Shown: positions 23,614 to 36,085 of the stretch, piece by piece
Position numbering within the stretch: position 1 is the stretch's first letter
Layout: the number at the start of each line of letters is the position of its first letter
DNA from: Wuchereria bancrofti
Lineage: Eukaryota > Nematoda > Chromadorea > Rhabditida > Onchocercidae
Reading direction: 5' to 3'
Assembly: GCA_005281725.1 (NCBI GenBank)
Contig: SSBO01000012.1
Span: 5,719,564-5,783,563, forward strand
DNA: 64,000 nt
Position numbers and translations under genes: made by a program
The notes under the pieces: model-generated
The model's database searches: none
Told to the model about the DNA's origin: nothing
Seen by the model: only the letters and a program-made list of their open reading frames with translations

Positions 23614-26351
23614 TTACTGTGACGTAACCGCCGTTGGTGTTTTCATGATTTTCCGAGCACGTAGACCAGCTTGATGACAGAACATTATTTGATCCCACTT
23701 TGCCAAGCATACGACGAGATCTTTGCGTAGTGATCTAGTACCCCACAACTGAAGGGGTACTGCCTGGAAATAAATGGCCGAATTTTTCTAACATGAAAAA
23801 GTATTTTTCTAATATCGGTAGCAGATGCACATATAGACAGACGGTTAGAATCAGAGGTCAATTATGGAACTGGTAAATTGCAACAGTTATGCAATCTTTT
23901 GTCTAATTGATTGAGCTAACATCATTTGCGTGATGCAACCTTATCGTATTAAAATTGTGCAATCCTTTGAAACTCAGCGCATCCAATTAAACGGAAAACA
24001 TTAATAATATTGCAGTGTTTCTTTATGCAATTATCTGAGAGAGTTCGTTAAATTGTATACGTATTATGAAGGTTTTTGCTGTTTATAAGTAAAAGGGAAT
24101 GAAGGAATAGACTTAAAGTTTGTAGAGATTACTTGTGGTTTACACATCTGCAAACACTGCGAACCGATTTCATGAACACCCATATCTCTACAGCAAGCCG
24201 TATTATCGTGCGTTTGAGCGGCACAGTGTATTATCGAACTCAGATATTTATATAAACGACATCGAGATGGTTGAATTGCATGCATTAACTGCAAATTTCC
24301 TGCTATAATCAAACTTTAATGAATAAATAAATCAAAATCCCGACTATGATAACCCTTTTTACAAGGAAACAAAGAAATATTTTACAAGGAAAGGATGATC
24401 AGTTAGAAATAAGAAAAAATTACAACAACTCGTGCTTCGATAGGATTACTTTCGTAGATACATAAACCTCGGCATTCCGGTGGCGCAAAACGATCACAAC
24501 ATGCTCCGAAAACTTGATCAGCTATTTTTCTTTCAATGCACGGTTTCCACTCATTTGCTTGATTACCACAATCCTGAAACCTACACATCATGCGCAAGTT
24601 TTCAACGCAATGATTCAACCACCTTGAACTTCAACTTTGAAACCATGATATCTCCTGATTTTTGTGGCAGTAATTGTTAATGATTACAGCTCAGATAATG
24701 TGGAAGCGATATAAATTTCGAAATTATAGGCAAGCCCCTATTCGATAGATCATGAAACTTTGCTAAATTCCATCCCCTCTTGATTGATTTTCTGAAATTA
24801 AGGGATGACAGTTTCATCTAACCTGTGTCATTACAATCGCTTTCTTAAATCAACGTGCAGAACGAAACTGCAAGAGGAAAATCAGCGGAAGCAGCAACCT
24901 TGCATAATAACTTTTAGAAGAAAATGACCAAACTACCATTGCGACTTACAGTGATAAATATTTGTGGCACAAAGAGAACAGAAATGGCTTGCAAAATAAG
25001 AAACTGGAGAGAAGAATGGTGATTTAAAGTATGGAGCTTTTCATTTTTTCTTGGATCACTTCATTTCAAGCAGTGCTTGTTAAAAAGAACAAATTTATTA
25101 TCGTAACTCTGGTTCCATTAGTAATCTCTGAAAAAAAAAATGCAAATATATATTTTTTTGAAAAACATTAAAAGAGACAAAAAGGATTAAAGCTTTAATG
25201 TAGCTTCATCTCAAACCTCTCATTTTATTCTGAAAAAACTGAAAAGGGAAGAGAATACAGCAAACTTAGCGGCTTATTAGTAACAAAATCAATTTTTCTA
25301 GGTAATACCAAGGATGAATAAATGAATCAAAAGCATGGACAAGAAAGTTAAAGTAAATGAAGATAGAAATTTAAATAGAAATAACAACATCTGAGATAAC
25401 CAATAAATTATGCAAATGAAACCGAAATGATGATTGATAGTCCGTTCAATTCAATAAAGCAAAATCCACACAGATCACACAGACGCATTCTGTTTCTGTT
25501 CACGATTGATAATAGTTACTAATGCAGAATAGTTCAAGTCTAATGAGCTGTTAAGATCTGATTAACTTGTCTCTTTTGTTTTCTCCCGAAATCCAATGAC
25601 ACAATTGCTGTAGCATGGAGACAAAATCAGTAGTGCATCTTCACTTTCAGGGACTTCAAATAAACTGTGAAAGGTTAACACTGCTGATACATGAACCAAT
25701 CTTGACAGGAGCAGCTGTTGCTGGAGGTCTATCTAGTAATGGACATTTCTAAAAGATAACTTTAGTAATGAACAAAAACGAAACATTTGTAATTTTCTGT
25801 GCTATCGACTTACCAATGAGGATGATGAACTAAGGATTTCTACAGTGAATTTCTCGAGGATTTGTGCAAGTACTAGAAGAAGACGGAAACTCGAAGAAAT
25901 GCAGTACATTATTTTACATTCGAGTAAGGAAGAGCTTGCAACATCTCAGTTTATTAAAGACGTTGTGGTTACAGAATAAATAAGGCGCTCAAATTTAAAT
26001 TCTTGACTGATGACTATTACATATAGATTAAATAGCAAAAAAATGATGGCGTCAGTCGTCTTTTGGGTGGAGTAATCGCAAGAAAAGAGCAATAGCAACG
26101 TAATATACTGTTCCTAGTATGGACAGCTTAGAATTTCGCTTTCATGAGATTTACGAACTTCTTTGTATGGCAATGCTTTTTGGAAAAAACACAAAAAAGA
26201 AAAAACGTTATGATAGCTTTTACATAATGATATTGGAAATAATTGGAAAACTTACAGCAGGGTTTTCGAATTCTTTAATTTCATACTGCTTCGATTCAAC
26301 AATCACCACTGGCACTGTGAGTAGAAAAATAAGGAAAGTTTTTTCGAACAT
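23614..26351 (-). CDS. Secreted DB-module cysteine-rich protein
   Basis: Predicted secreted protein of about 192 residues with the nematode DB module (Pfam DB family, function not established). Exons, 5' to 3' on the minus strand, all phase 0: 26351-26256, 25748-25707, 24573-24424, 24288-24133, 23748-23614. Residues 1-20 form a clear signal peptide (MFEKTFLIFLLTVPVVIVES). The cysteine pattern includes FGACCDRFAPPECRGLC, then RCRLYKYLSSIIHC, then ACCRDMGVHEIGSQCLQMC, then a CLAKWDQIMFC end. The paired CC, C-x3-C and C-rich spacing fit the DB module well. The join from exon 25707 uses a weak donor (GTCAAG). A separate upstream exon at 25909-25814 could serve as an alternative start. No membrane segment follows the signal peptide. 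Confidence 0.78.
25814..25909 (-). CDS. Possible alternative first exon of the DB-module gene
   Basis: ATG at 25,909 opens 32 codons (MYCISSSFRLLLVLAQ and onward) with a hydrophobic, signal-like core, ending at a GTAAGT donor in phase 0. It could splice straight to exon 25748-25707 in frame. The other first exon at 26351 has the same length and phase and a better signal peptide. Both may be used, or this one may be chance. Confidence 0.35.
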
Positions 26352-29300
26352 GTTATACTGAAAAAAAGTTGTGAGTAAAAATTCTGAATAGCTCCAAGAT
26401 TCATTTTGCATTACTTGCTTATTCGCGTGATATTTGACCGATAATAGAAGCAGCTAGATTAACAATTTGTTTGATTATAAAATATTGCTCATGAACAAAC
26501 AATGACCAGTATAACTTGATAATGTCAAATTACTAAGGCGTTCCTTCATTTGGAATGCTTAGAAAAAAATTAAATGGTGTTCTCCCAATCTCTGAGCAAT
26601 GGTAATAATCACTTTAACTTGAAGCATTTTATTTTCTGTATTTTTTCAAAGAGGTATTTCGAACTTTGTTTGATACATACCAAATTATGAGGCTGATGTT
26701 TAACAGTACCTTCGAACTAACGATTATGAATATTGAACGTAACCAGTTGCGTTCAATTTTTCAATTTTTTGAAATTTTCCAAAACAATTTTTGGAATTTT
26801 CCAAAACAATCTCAACTCATAATAATTTTCATGTCTTCATGATGCGAGTTAATCAATCTCAAATTCTAGTGAGATACAGTTAGAATTTATTTTAGCGCTG
26901 AATCTCACATAATAGATATGACACATGTAACTAGTTAACTGTGAACAGAAGCTTATGTGTCTGCAGTAACTGTAAGGGAGTAGAACTGAGGTATATGAGA
27001 CAATCAATAATTTAGGAATAGTTTATGAAAAAATCACTGGAGGACAGAGCTGAGTGTTGCTTGGTTATACTAAGATCTTCGCTTTTCAATAAATTTCTTT
27101 CTATGAGAACTTTTTTTCCACCTGGTTGCTTCCAAAAATTCAAATAATTTAAATAAAAAGTGCTTGGGTAATATCTATATTTGAAATAAAGCTGTATACC
27201 TCTTCTTAGGAAAGGAACAAGTGTTTTTAAACTGGGATGAAATTATGCTTACAAAATACATTTTTAGTACTGAATGTAACATCAATAGAATTAGGCAGTA
27301 CAAGCAAAGTATAATCATAGTGACTGGATGTCAATATCATTGAATGCTGCAGTCCTCAGATCAAAAACAGTTTAACTTATAGTCTTTGTAAGTAGTTTTA
27401 GTTGTTTGGTGTGAAGCTGACATGGCTTGAAATGAGCTTCTAAACTTTATAAACAGAGAGAAAAACCAAAGATTCTGATTTTAAAAAAATGTAAAAATTT
27501 GAGACCTTAAACTTTTCTAATGAAAGTTATCAACACTGGCTTCGAGTGTTGCCTTTTTATAGTTGCGGAAGCAAAAGTTATGAAACAGCGGTCTGCACCA
27601 GACTCATGAAAAGAACTGGTTTTAAAGTTAAAATATTAAAACGGCATTAAAGGAAACTTTTCAATATTGCAATAAAGTTGATAAAGTGCTTTCCTCAATT
27701 CTGTTCTTTATTTTTGACAAAATTTTATCTTGTGATTGGTAAGGTTAATTGAGATTCAGCAACTGAACAAGAATTATATCCGTATCACTACGATATTATT
27801 AGTAGTTAGCGATTTCCTAATAGACTTATTCCAATAAGCTAATCAACTTATAAGCCAATTGTTTTCATTTTACTCTCATAAGAAAACATGACGAATACGA
27901 AGTTGCAATTTCTCCATTCTTAAAGAACATTAAAGACTGAAGAGGATCATCGCAGTGCCAATGATTTTGAGAACATCAATCAGTTTGCATTCATTGCAGT
28001 CCTGAGCTGGTGCTGTGACGCGTGTTAGTTTATTCGTGTTTGTATGTGAATACATGTGTGTGTTTCACAAAAAACCAAAAGTGGCAGAAATCAGTGCGTT
28101 GTCCGTTATTCTGATTTAAATGACTCCGAACAATTATGCAAAGCACAAATATCCTTTCGTTAGACCTGAACTTCATGAGGACAAAAAAAATATCCAAAAC
28201 AACGAAAATATCCACTCGACAATTATACAATTTCTGCCAAGACTGTTATCACTTCCGTCTAGAAACGGTAATAAGACTCGTGACTCTACTACAAAACGGT
28301 AAGCAAGACGAATCGGAATCAAAAGTATACAATACGAGTCGGAAAACTATACGACACACTTTGGATTAATTTAATTGCTTTGAAAAATTTCATCGTTGTA
28401 TTTTTTAACTGCTTACATAAAAGCCTTTGATAATATTCGATTGGACGATTTGCTTTAAACTTTTGCATTAATGAGTAAGTACCACAGAAAATTTTTTTGG
28501 AAATTTTTTTTTTTTGTATTTTGGAGCTTCCGATCGAAATCTCGCATTCTCCTACCAACTAGAAAAACTGCGAGAGCTAGGAAAATTGTTACATGCTTCG
28601 AATTGGACAGAAAAAAAAACGATATTAGCAGAACCAGAAGGGCAACAGTCCCATCAACTGTAATCAAGAAAAAATGTGGCATTGCACACAAAATTTTGCA
28701 AAAACTCGATTTAAGAAATAAGACCTGAAAACAACATATCATAGTAAACGGTAAAACTGATGACACTTCCAAGACTATTGGCCTTGAAAGAATTGGTGAT
28801 CACGTTGATTTGAATAGATAAATGAATACCATTCAATTTCCAACTGTGTCTAATCGATGAACGGCTAGCAAAGATTTTAATTCATAGCGTTACAAATGAC
28901 CTGATTCACGACACTACAGATAACCTGATGAAAACAACCGAGAGAAAAAGTAGTCTTCTCATATCACTTTTCAAAGTGATCAATTGCAGTAGATAAAAGA
29001 TTATTGATGAAAGTAGCAATAGTTTATCGTTACAGTGAGAATGATGCTAGCTGAATCTTTTCGTAAGCAAGAGAAATCAGATATCCTATCACCAAGTGAA
29101 CAATGTACCACAGCAACTTACTAATCATCGACATTAGTTCATTGTAATGGTCGAGTCTACAATCATTCGTATTGATTATACATTGCTGAGACTGTATAAT
29201 ATTAATTGTTTCAAGATCCATGCATTCCTAGCATTACATTAATTCTTTTCAGAGCAGCATAGATTTGAAAAGCAAATAATACGTTATGTTAGTATTGCAA

Positions 29301-30322
29301 ACTACCTTAATGATTTTTTCAAACGGCACAACAGTTGTCAATTAGAATAAATTATTGACAACCACAGAAGTATTTGAAAAAATAACTAAAGTAAAAAAAA
29401 AAAAACTGACAAATTTATTTATATTTTCATTCATTTACAAGTATTAGTAATATATTCTTGTAATTATTAGAGATTGGTCATAAGTGAAGTAATATTGAAA
29501 TAGTTATAATCTGCTGTGCTGTGTGTTTGAGATTAAAAGAAGCATAATGTTAATATTCAGGGTGGAATTTTAGAACAAACATATAAACAAATATATAAAT
29601 TGGTTCTGAAAAGAAAACGTCTATTTTAAGACCAACTCACACTATATGAAAAAAAGTAGTTTAATGTGAAATTATTAGTGAGTTCAATTACTGACTAAAG
29701 AGTACTTTCTGCTATGACTATTTCGTGGCCTACAACATTGTATAATTTTCGTTTTACAAGCTTTTCTAATGACCTCTTATTAGTGCAGGTATTAATAAGA
29801 TGCTTTCTTATCTCATTCATTTGATAATTCATTTCAATTTATATAAACTCATCGTTATCATCGCTGTTGCTTAAAGGCAGAACTTGCGTTTAGGTTTGTA
29901 ACACTTTGACATTCTTGTTCTTTTCTAAATTCTTTTATTGTTTCAAAATACATTTTAGAAGTAAATTAAGGAATAACATGGTAATATTGTAATCTATTCA
30001 TGTTTAAGTTTCTATTACCAAAGGACCTCTTATTAGTGTAGGTAATTCGTTTCAATTTATTTGATAAAGCTAAACGATTTGTGCACAATATCATTTAGTT
30101 TTATCTTTTTTTTTAGTTGGAGATTTGTGCATATCGAAAAAAGCAGAAAATACAACCTTCATCTCAAGCCTTATGTGTACCAATTTCAGAAAGGAACAGT
30201 TAATGATAATGATCAATAAGGGAGGGTGGAATAGATTAGAAATAATGGATGGGATTGCTATATTTACAAAAAATCAAGGGAAATCATGAACAGAAGTTGA
30301 CATTGTTTCGTAATTCATCTGT
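26352..30322. other. Gene-poor intergenic region
   Basis: No gene is supported. A short tandem repeat of TTGGAATTTTCCAAAACAA type lies at about 26,760-26,810. An ATG-to-GTAAGT open stretch on the minus strand at 29,221-29,121 looks exon-like, but nothing joins to it. A fragment around GACCTCTTATTAGTG occurs twice, near 29,771 and 30,024. Frames at 28,030-28,770 are low-complexity. Confidence 0.45.
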
Positions 30323-30508
30323 TTAAATACTGTCAGTTTCAACAATAAATTTTGTATAATGTCTTATACGTTGTTCCACTTCCTCCAGTGTTTCCTGTTT
30401 TCTACAAATTCGTAAATAATTCGTTAGTGTAATCACTGGGACAACTGGACAAACATTTTGCAAAAATTTTAAAGAAACAACATCTAATATCACGCCCGTC
30501 GCTATCAT
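30323..30508 (-). CDS. Small ORF, product unknown
   Basis: A 61-codon frame with a balanced composition (CPVVPVITLTNYLRICRK, then a charged stretch) and a stop at the 3' end. A second ATG about 20 bases upstream, just after an ATGTAG acceptor-like site, opens a different frame of 42 codons over the same DNA. I recognise neither. It may be a small gene, one exon of a larger gene, or a decayed gene with a frameshift. Confidence 0.25.
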   Translation of the reverse strand: MIATGVILDVVSLKFLQNVCPVVPVITLTNYLRICRKQETLEEVEQRIRHYTKFIVETDSI

Positions 30509-33500
30509 TTAATTGAAAATTTTCATTCATTTTACCTACATTAGTTAAACTAAATAAAACCTTGTCTATCGAAAAAAAAAGGACCTATTCATGTGATGAC
30601 GTCCAATACTTCAAGTTACATCAGGTTCCATCACAAGATAAAATGAAGTTAAAGATTAGGGAGTAACTGATAACTTCTTCAGCTGCGTCTCAACACTTTT
30701 CCAATTGCAAGACGGAATAATAAAAACAGTACAAAACAAGTAGGAACATTATTAAAAAAATTTTTGAAGAACAAAAACCTAATCAGCAGAATTGTCGTAA
30801 TTCCAGCAATATGATTTAAAAGCAGTTAAAAATTACTTTTGAAGTAGGACAAATATGATAAACAGAAATGAAATATCATATTAAAACGCAAGTATTTGGC
30901 ATAAAATCCAAGACTGAAAAATTATGAGGCAGAGAGGCGCTTTAGTGGTACAGAAGTATTTGATGAATTTGGCACAGCGCACTGGAAACCTGTTCCGCGA
31001 GGCTACACTGTTAGTGTATCTCTGCTACGCCTGCCGTTACTAAACCAGATTCCAAATAAAGAGCATTTTAGATGAATATCCCGGTTGGTAGCCCAGTGGA
31101 AAACTATGACTCCCTATTACTCCTTATATCAGACCACTTTAGTTGTTTAGTTTTGGCTGAGATATTTTTTTGTTAATATTCATTATGCACTAAAAAATCG
31201 TTTCATGTCATTTTAATATAAGTAACAACTCTCGTTCATTCTAGGTTGATATGTCCGGTTATCTCTAATAATGGAAAAGTTACTATTGTTTATGCATGTA
31301 TGTTAGATATGACCTCTGTTAGCCAAAAAACTAGGAAAATGAAACTTACTAATAGCAGTAATAAAATCCAACAAAATAGATTAACTTCTATGCGAGAATG
31401 GTAAAAGTTTCCGATGTGTTTCTACATTCTGGAACTTTAACCAGTTGTTATATAGTAAATTGAAGATTTTCGGCACAAATTACTGAAAAATTCATGTAAA
31501 ATTGAAATATTAACTGAAATGTGGAATGACCAAATCAGAAATTTTATGAAGTCGGGCTTATGCTATAGCTCTTACCTGTCAAGTTAAAAAACATGTTTAA
31601 ATAATTTCATGCTTATCTAGCTAATTTCACGGACGAATGAAATCAGCACTATTACGAAAAACATTGGAAACAGTTTTCAGTTTAAGAAATGGTTTTTTGA
31701 CATTCCACTTACTCGTGTCATTTATTAATTTATATAATGTTGTCCAACTTCGTTCAAGAAAATACTGTCACGTCCACTCTTCTCTCAAATTATTCTTCGA
31801 TGCATCTTTCAAATAAAAGTTAGTCATTCAATGACCAATTTCACTGACCTATTTTATATTTATATCGTTGCAAAATGCAAATAACCTAACTTATCTGTAT
31901 GGTTCAAAGTGTGCAAGAGAAAGCGTTTTCAACATAATATTCGGTTGAGCAGACGGTTGAAGTTAAGGATTTCTGCTCGAAATTGAGTCTAAGATTACAG
32001 CCCAAGAGGAAAAAAAGAGTAATCTTCAAATTAAGATAAGGATATGCCTGCTAAAATTTCTGCCACCTGTGTCGCGGATTTTAATATCGGGAAACTCTAA
32101 AATATTATATGAGTTGAGAATATGAGTAAGAAATATGTTCTATGAAACCTTGCAAATAATGCTTATAACTCTTTGTTCCCAATCTTATGTTTAGTCTGTA
32201 AATCTTATATATATATATATATTGTTTACACGGTATCAGATCCTCATTTAGTTGACCTCATTGTTGTGCCACTAATTGTAAATTATCCTTGAATCTATGA
32301 GGTTAACAACTTTTGCTTAACTGATGTCCTTTGCGGCTTGTCAACTAGTAAATAGATATAATTGTAACCTAGGTCAACAGCTCTTTGTTAGACCGATTAC
32401 TCTTTTGGCAGGGTTAACCTCATATTGTAAATCATATACTTTGTTTACGCATATTGCTTGTTATATGAGAAGGTTACCCTTGTTGAAGGGGGCATTGTGT
32501 GTTTTTTACCAAGAACGAGGAGAATTCAATTTCAGTTGTTCTTTATCAAGTTATTGTACTATTGCTTCTGCTAACAAAGGAATTATTATACTCCTCTGCT
32601 ACCCCACATACTTACATCTACATCCAGCGAATCTCCCCGAAATCAACCTCTCCCAAAATAATAGTTAATTCTTCAAATCTTCCACGACAACCTGAGCTTT
32701 GTAATCCCAAAGTTTAATCGCCGCAAAAGCGAATAAGTAATAGCTGTGCAGGATGCTATCTTCATGAAATGGACTTCAACAAAATGATTACTTACAAAAC
32801 TCGTTCAACACAGAAATAGTGTGGCTAACACTTTTTAGTTTGGAAATGGCCTGAAGGTGGCATATACACAAGAGATTGTAAAAGAGGATGAACAGATGTA
32901 GATGTCAAAGCTTGAAAATGGGAGAGTAAGGGCAAACACACTGAATGCTAAATATGGCTTTTGGATAAAAACGCAAATAAGGCAAAAGGAGAGAATGGAT
33001 AGTGATATAAAGAAATAAGAAAAATAGTTTGATGGTCTGCGGAAGGTCTTCATGATAAAGCTGAAATCAAAGTGAGAGCAAAATACCGCAATTAAAAAAA
33101 GGATGGGTAAGGTGATGATCCGACGTTATCCAAGCAAGATCATGAAATCGCAAAAAAGACCAGTTAAATAATGTAAGCAAACCAGTTAGCTGCAAAAAAC
33201 CAGTTGAATGTTTAACCATTTTAATGTGTCGCATCCCTTTTCATACATGTATGTCTGTTTATGTTGAGCGATTCTTTTTTCAAATATGCACTTCTAATGC
33301 TCTCCGTGGATCTTCGAAATTGAGAAAAATACAAGGAATGAAGGAATGAAGCATATCTGAATTATAACGTTGCAACTGATATCTTTCGATAACATATAAA
33401 ACTTGAAAAAGTGTTCATGGAATCGGATAGGCAAAAAAAAAGGTAGAATACATACTGGAACATATTAAGCTTACTTTGAGTATTTTTAGATGTTCCCATA

Positions 33501-35984
33501 ATGAGGATATCAGTGTAATGAAAACCAGCTATGGTACGTAACTTGTTTTGAGGTAGTGTCATGATCACTGCTCGATATTTTTGCAATATAAATTAGTTTA
33601 CACTAATACCTGCAATGACTTCATGAAATATTCTGAAATTAGGAATGCTATTTTCAGTATTGAAAATATATTGAAAACAAAAATTTAACCCTGCAGTTTA
33701 ATCATGGGATTCCGAACTGTACAGTTTGGGATTCCTGCGGATAGTAGCATACCGCTGCTTCCTTGTTCCACTTATACAAAGGAAATATTTTATTGTATAT
33801 TTCTGTTGAAAACTGATGAGAGAAACCGGAAGCTGTACATGGTGCAAGTTTCTATTATCTGGAATTCTGTTTATTGCCAAAGTGAACGTTTACTAGAAGT
33901 AGTCGAGAAAATACCTGTTGCAACATCTCCATGAATTATTCTGAAATTTTTAAAATTTACTAGATTCAAGCTGCGATATAAAATTTATATCTTGAGTTCA
34001 ACATCACCTACTGAGTCATGTACAGGAAAGAGCACGATTTCTCACAAACAGCTCAGCCGTTTATCCGACTGCTTTCCTTTGTCAGCGAGGCTGAAGAGAT
34101 CATGTAGTATATCGACTAGGATAAACTAGATGAATTGGATGATTCAGAGGAAAAATATTAGGATGAAACAAAATGATTGTTGGCTTGTATCATGAATGCG
34201 TTTAAAAGGAATCGAGAATGAGCATGTTCGTTATTCAAGACATCGAGTTTTTCACTAAAGTGCAGGACATTTCCGTGATTACAAAGTATGTCATCATTAA
34301 GCCTGTAAAAGTGCAATACTGCTTATTTGGGAATCGAAAGTTAAAATTCAATGTCCAACAATTAAGAATGTCTCATTCTCATTAGAAATGCCTCAAATAT
34401 AAGGACCTACACTATAATGCATGACGCTTCCCAACAACACAAAATGAAGATACTGGTTTCTCCTAATTTTTTGTTCGCAGTTTTAAGATCAATCCAATGA
34501 CTCTGCTCAAGTCGAGGTAATTGTGAACACTTCCGACACTGCTGTTTTCACTACCAACCAAGTTAAAATAGTAGATAGTAATCATCCAACCATTTTCCAT
34601 AGCAGTAGGTAATGCAAAATTAATCACCAGTCTTCAGCACACATCCAGTTTCACTTACTCCTTCAAAGCTTAGCACCTTTGCCACTTGCATCATGGTTTT
34701 TGTCCATCATTCACAACTACAAACAAACTTTTGGATATCTGATAAAGCATTGGTAAACCCGAAACCCGAATACCCTTTTTCACTGCTTCCAAATATTAAT
34801 TTGTGTCGCGTCCTCTTTTAATTTCTGAAAGCGAGTATATATATGCTGGAAGTATAATACATGACATAACAGAAAAAAATTATTTTCATAAATAATAATT
34901 ATAAAAGGTTTTTATGTGATCCCGTTCTATGCTCCTGCAATTCTATTATTTTTTACAATTCCTTGATCTTTAAAGATCCCATGAATTCTCTTCTTGATAG
35001 CTTGGATGTAAAAGGATTACAGAAAGTTAATCGCTATTAATCCTACATCTTGCTGTGCTTTCATGCGATTATTAATGGCAGAGAGCAAGTTTTTCTACAG
35101 GTCATATCTTGAAGAAGTGGAGAGAACTGGAATTTTAAACGATGTTTGAGGCTGCAAATGTGTGAAAGTCATGATTTTGCGACATGTTTCTAGATTTTCG
35201 TCAACCGTTATTATTTATTTTAAGTTTGCCATCTTCAAAAACTCATCAGGTTGTTTAGATATTTTTTAAGTGAAGTACAGTACATTTCTCCAGGAGTTTT
35301 TGCTGTGAATCGGAGCTTGGCTATCGCATTTCTTGTGGCTTTATTTGTTGTACTGAAATAAAAGTTACCGACTCCTAAACCAAAACCATTCTACAAGATT
35401 GAAGACTCTCTCGATTCTCTAAATTTCTTCAAACTCTCTAAAAAAAATTTAAACTTTAAAAACACGACATACGTCTCCTCGCATTTTCAACCATTCTTTT
35501 GAACTTCCGGAAACATTTAAACTGCGCAAAGTATAGAAAGGAAACGAATTAATAACCACTGATCTTTATGGCGCAAACAGTCACATCGGTGTGAATGTAA
35601 GGTTTAGAAAATCTCAACAATAGACAAAACCGCTACTTTCAGAGTACGCTTCGCTTTAAATGGTTCTTAAAATGATTTTGATTTACTATTATCCACAAAT
35701 GGCATCAAAAAAGGGCGATGGAGAGCTACGCTCCGGCAAAAGGGACACGGAACACCGCAAAATTCGGTTGTGTAGTTCTACAGCTTCCCGCATGGCTCTC
35801 CATAAATGACGGTGTGGGAAGCACTTGCTGTGATGCAAAGTACAATGTGCGCTTTCAGAAGACGGCATCGTTAACCTTCATCGACACTTCAAATCTACGC
35901 TTTCCCATCTTTGCCTGCAATCTACTCCCAGTGCTTCCCTGTATTTCTCGATTGCGTATGTCGGTATGAATATCAAGTCTGTTT

Positions 35985-36085
35985 GTTGTATGCGTATGTG
36001 TATGTCTCTCTGTGTGTATATGTATGTGTGTATGTAGGTATGTACGTATGTATGTATGAGTGTCTAGTGCGTATGTATGTTTTTA
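35985..36085 (+). repeat. Imperfect (TATG)n/(GTGT)n simple repeat
   Basis: Alternating GTAT, GTGT and TATG units over about 100 bases, interrupted by single changes. It lies just downstream of the GC-richer island. Confidence 0.9.

Noticed and set aside
28030..28772. Cluster of open frames on both strands around 28.0-28.8 kb
   Set aside because: Composition is low-complexity (Lys/Asn or Phe/Leu runs), frames overlap on both strands, and no splice chain can be built.
30911..31080. GC-richer patch that at first looked like a tRNA-like structure
   Set aside because: No cloverleaf, no GGTTCGAATCC-type B box and no acceptor-stem pairing could be found.
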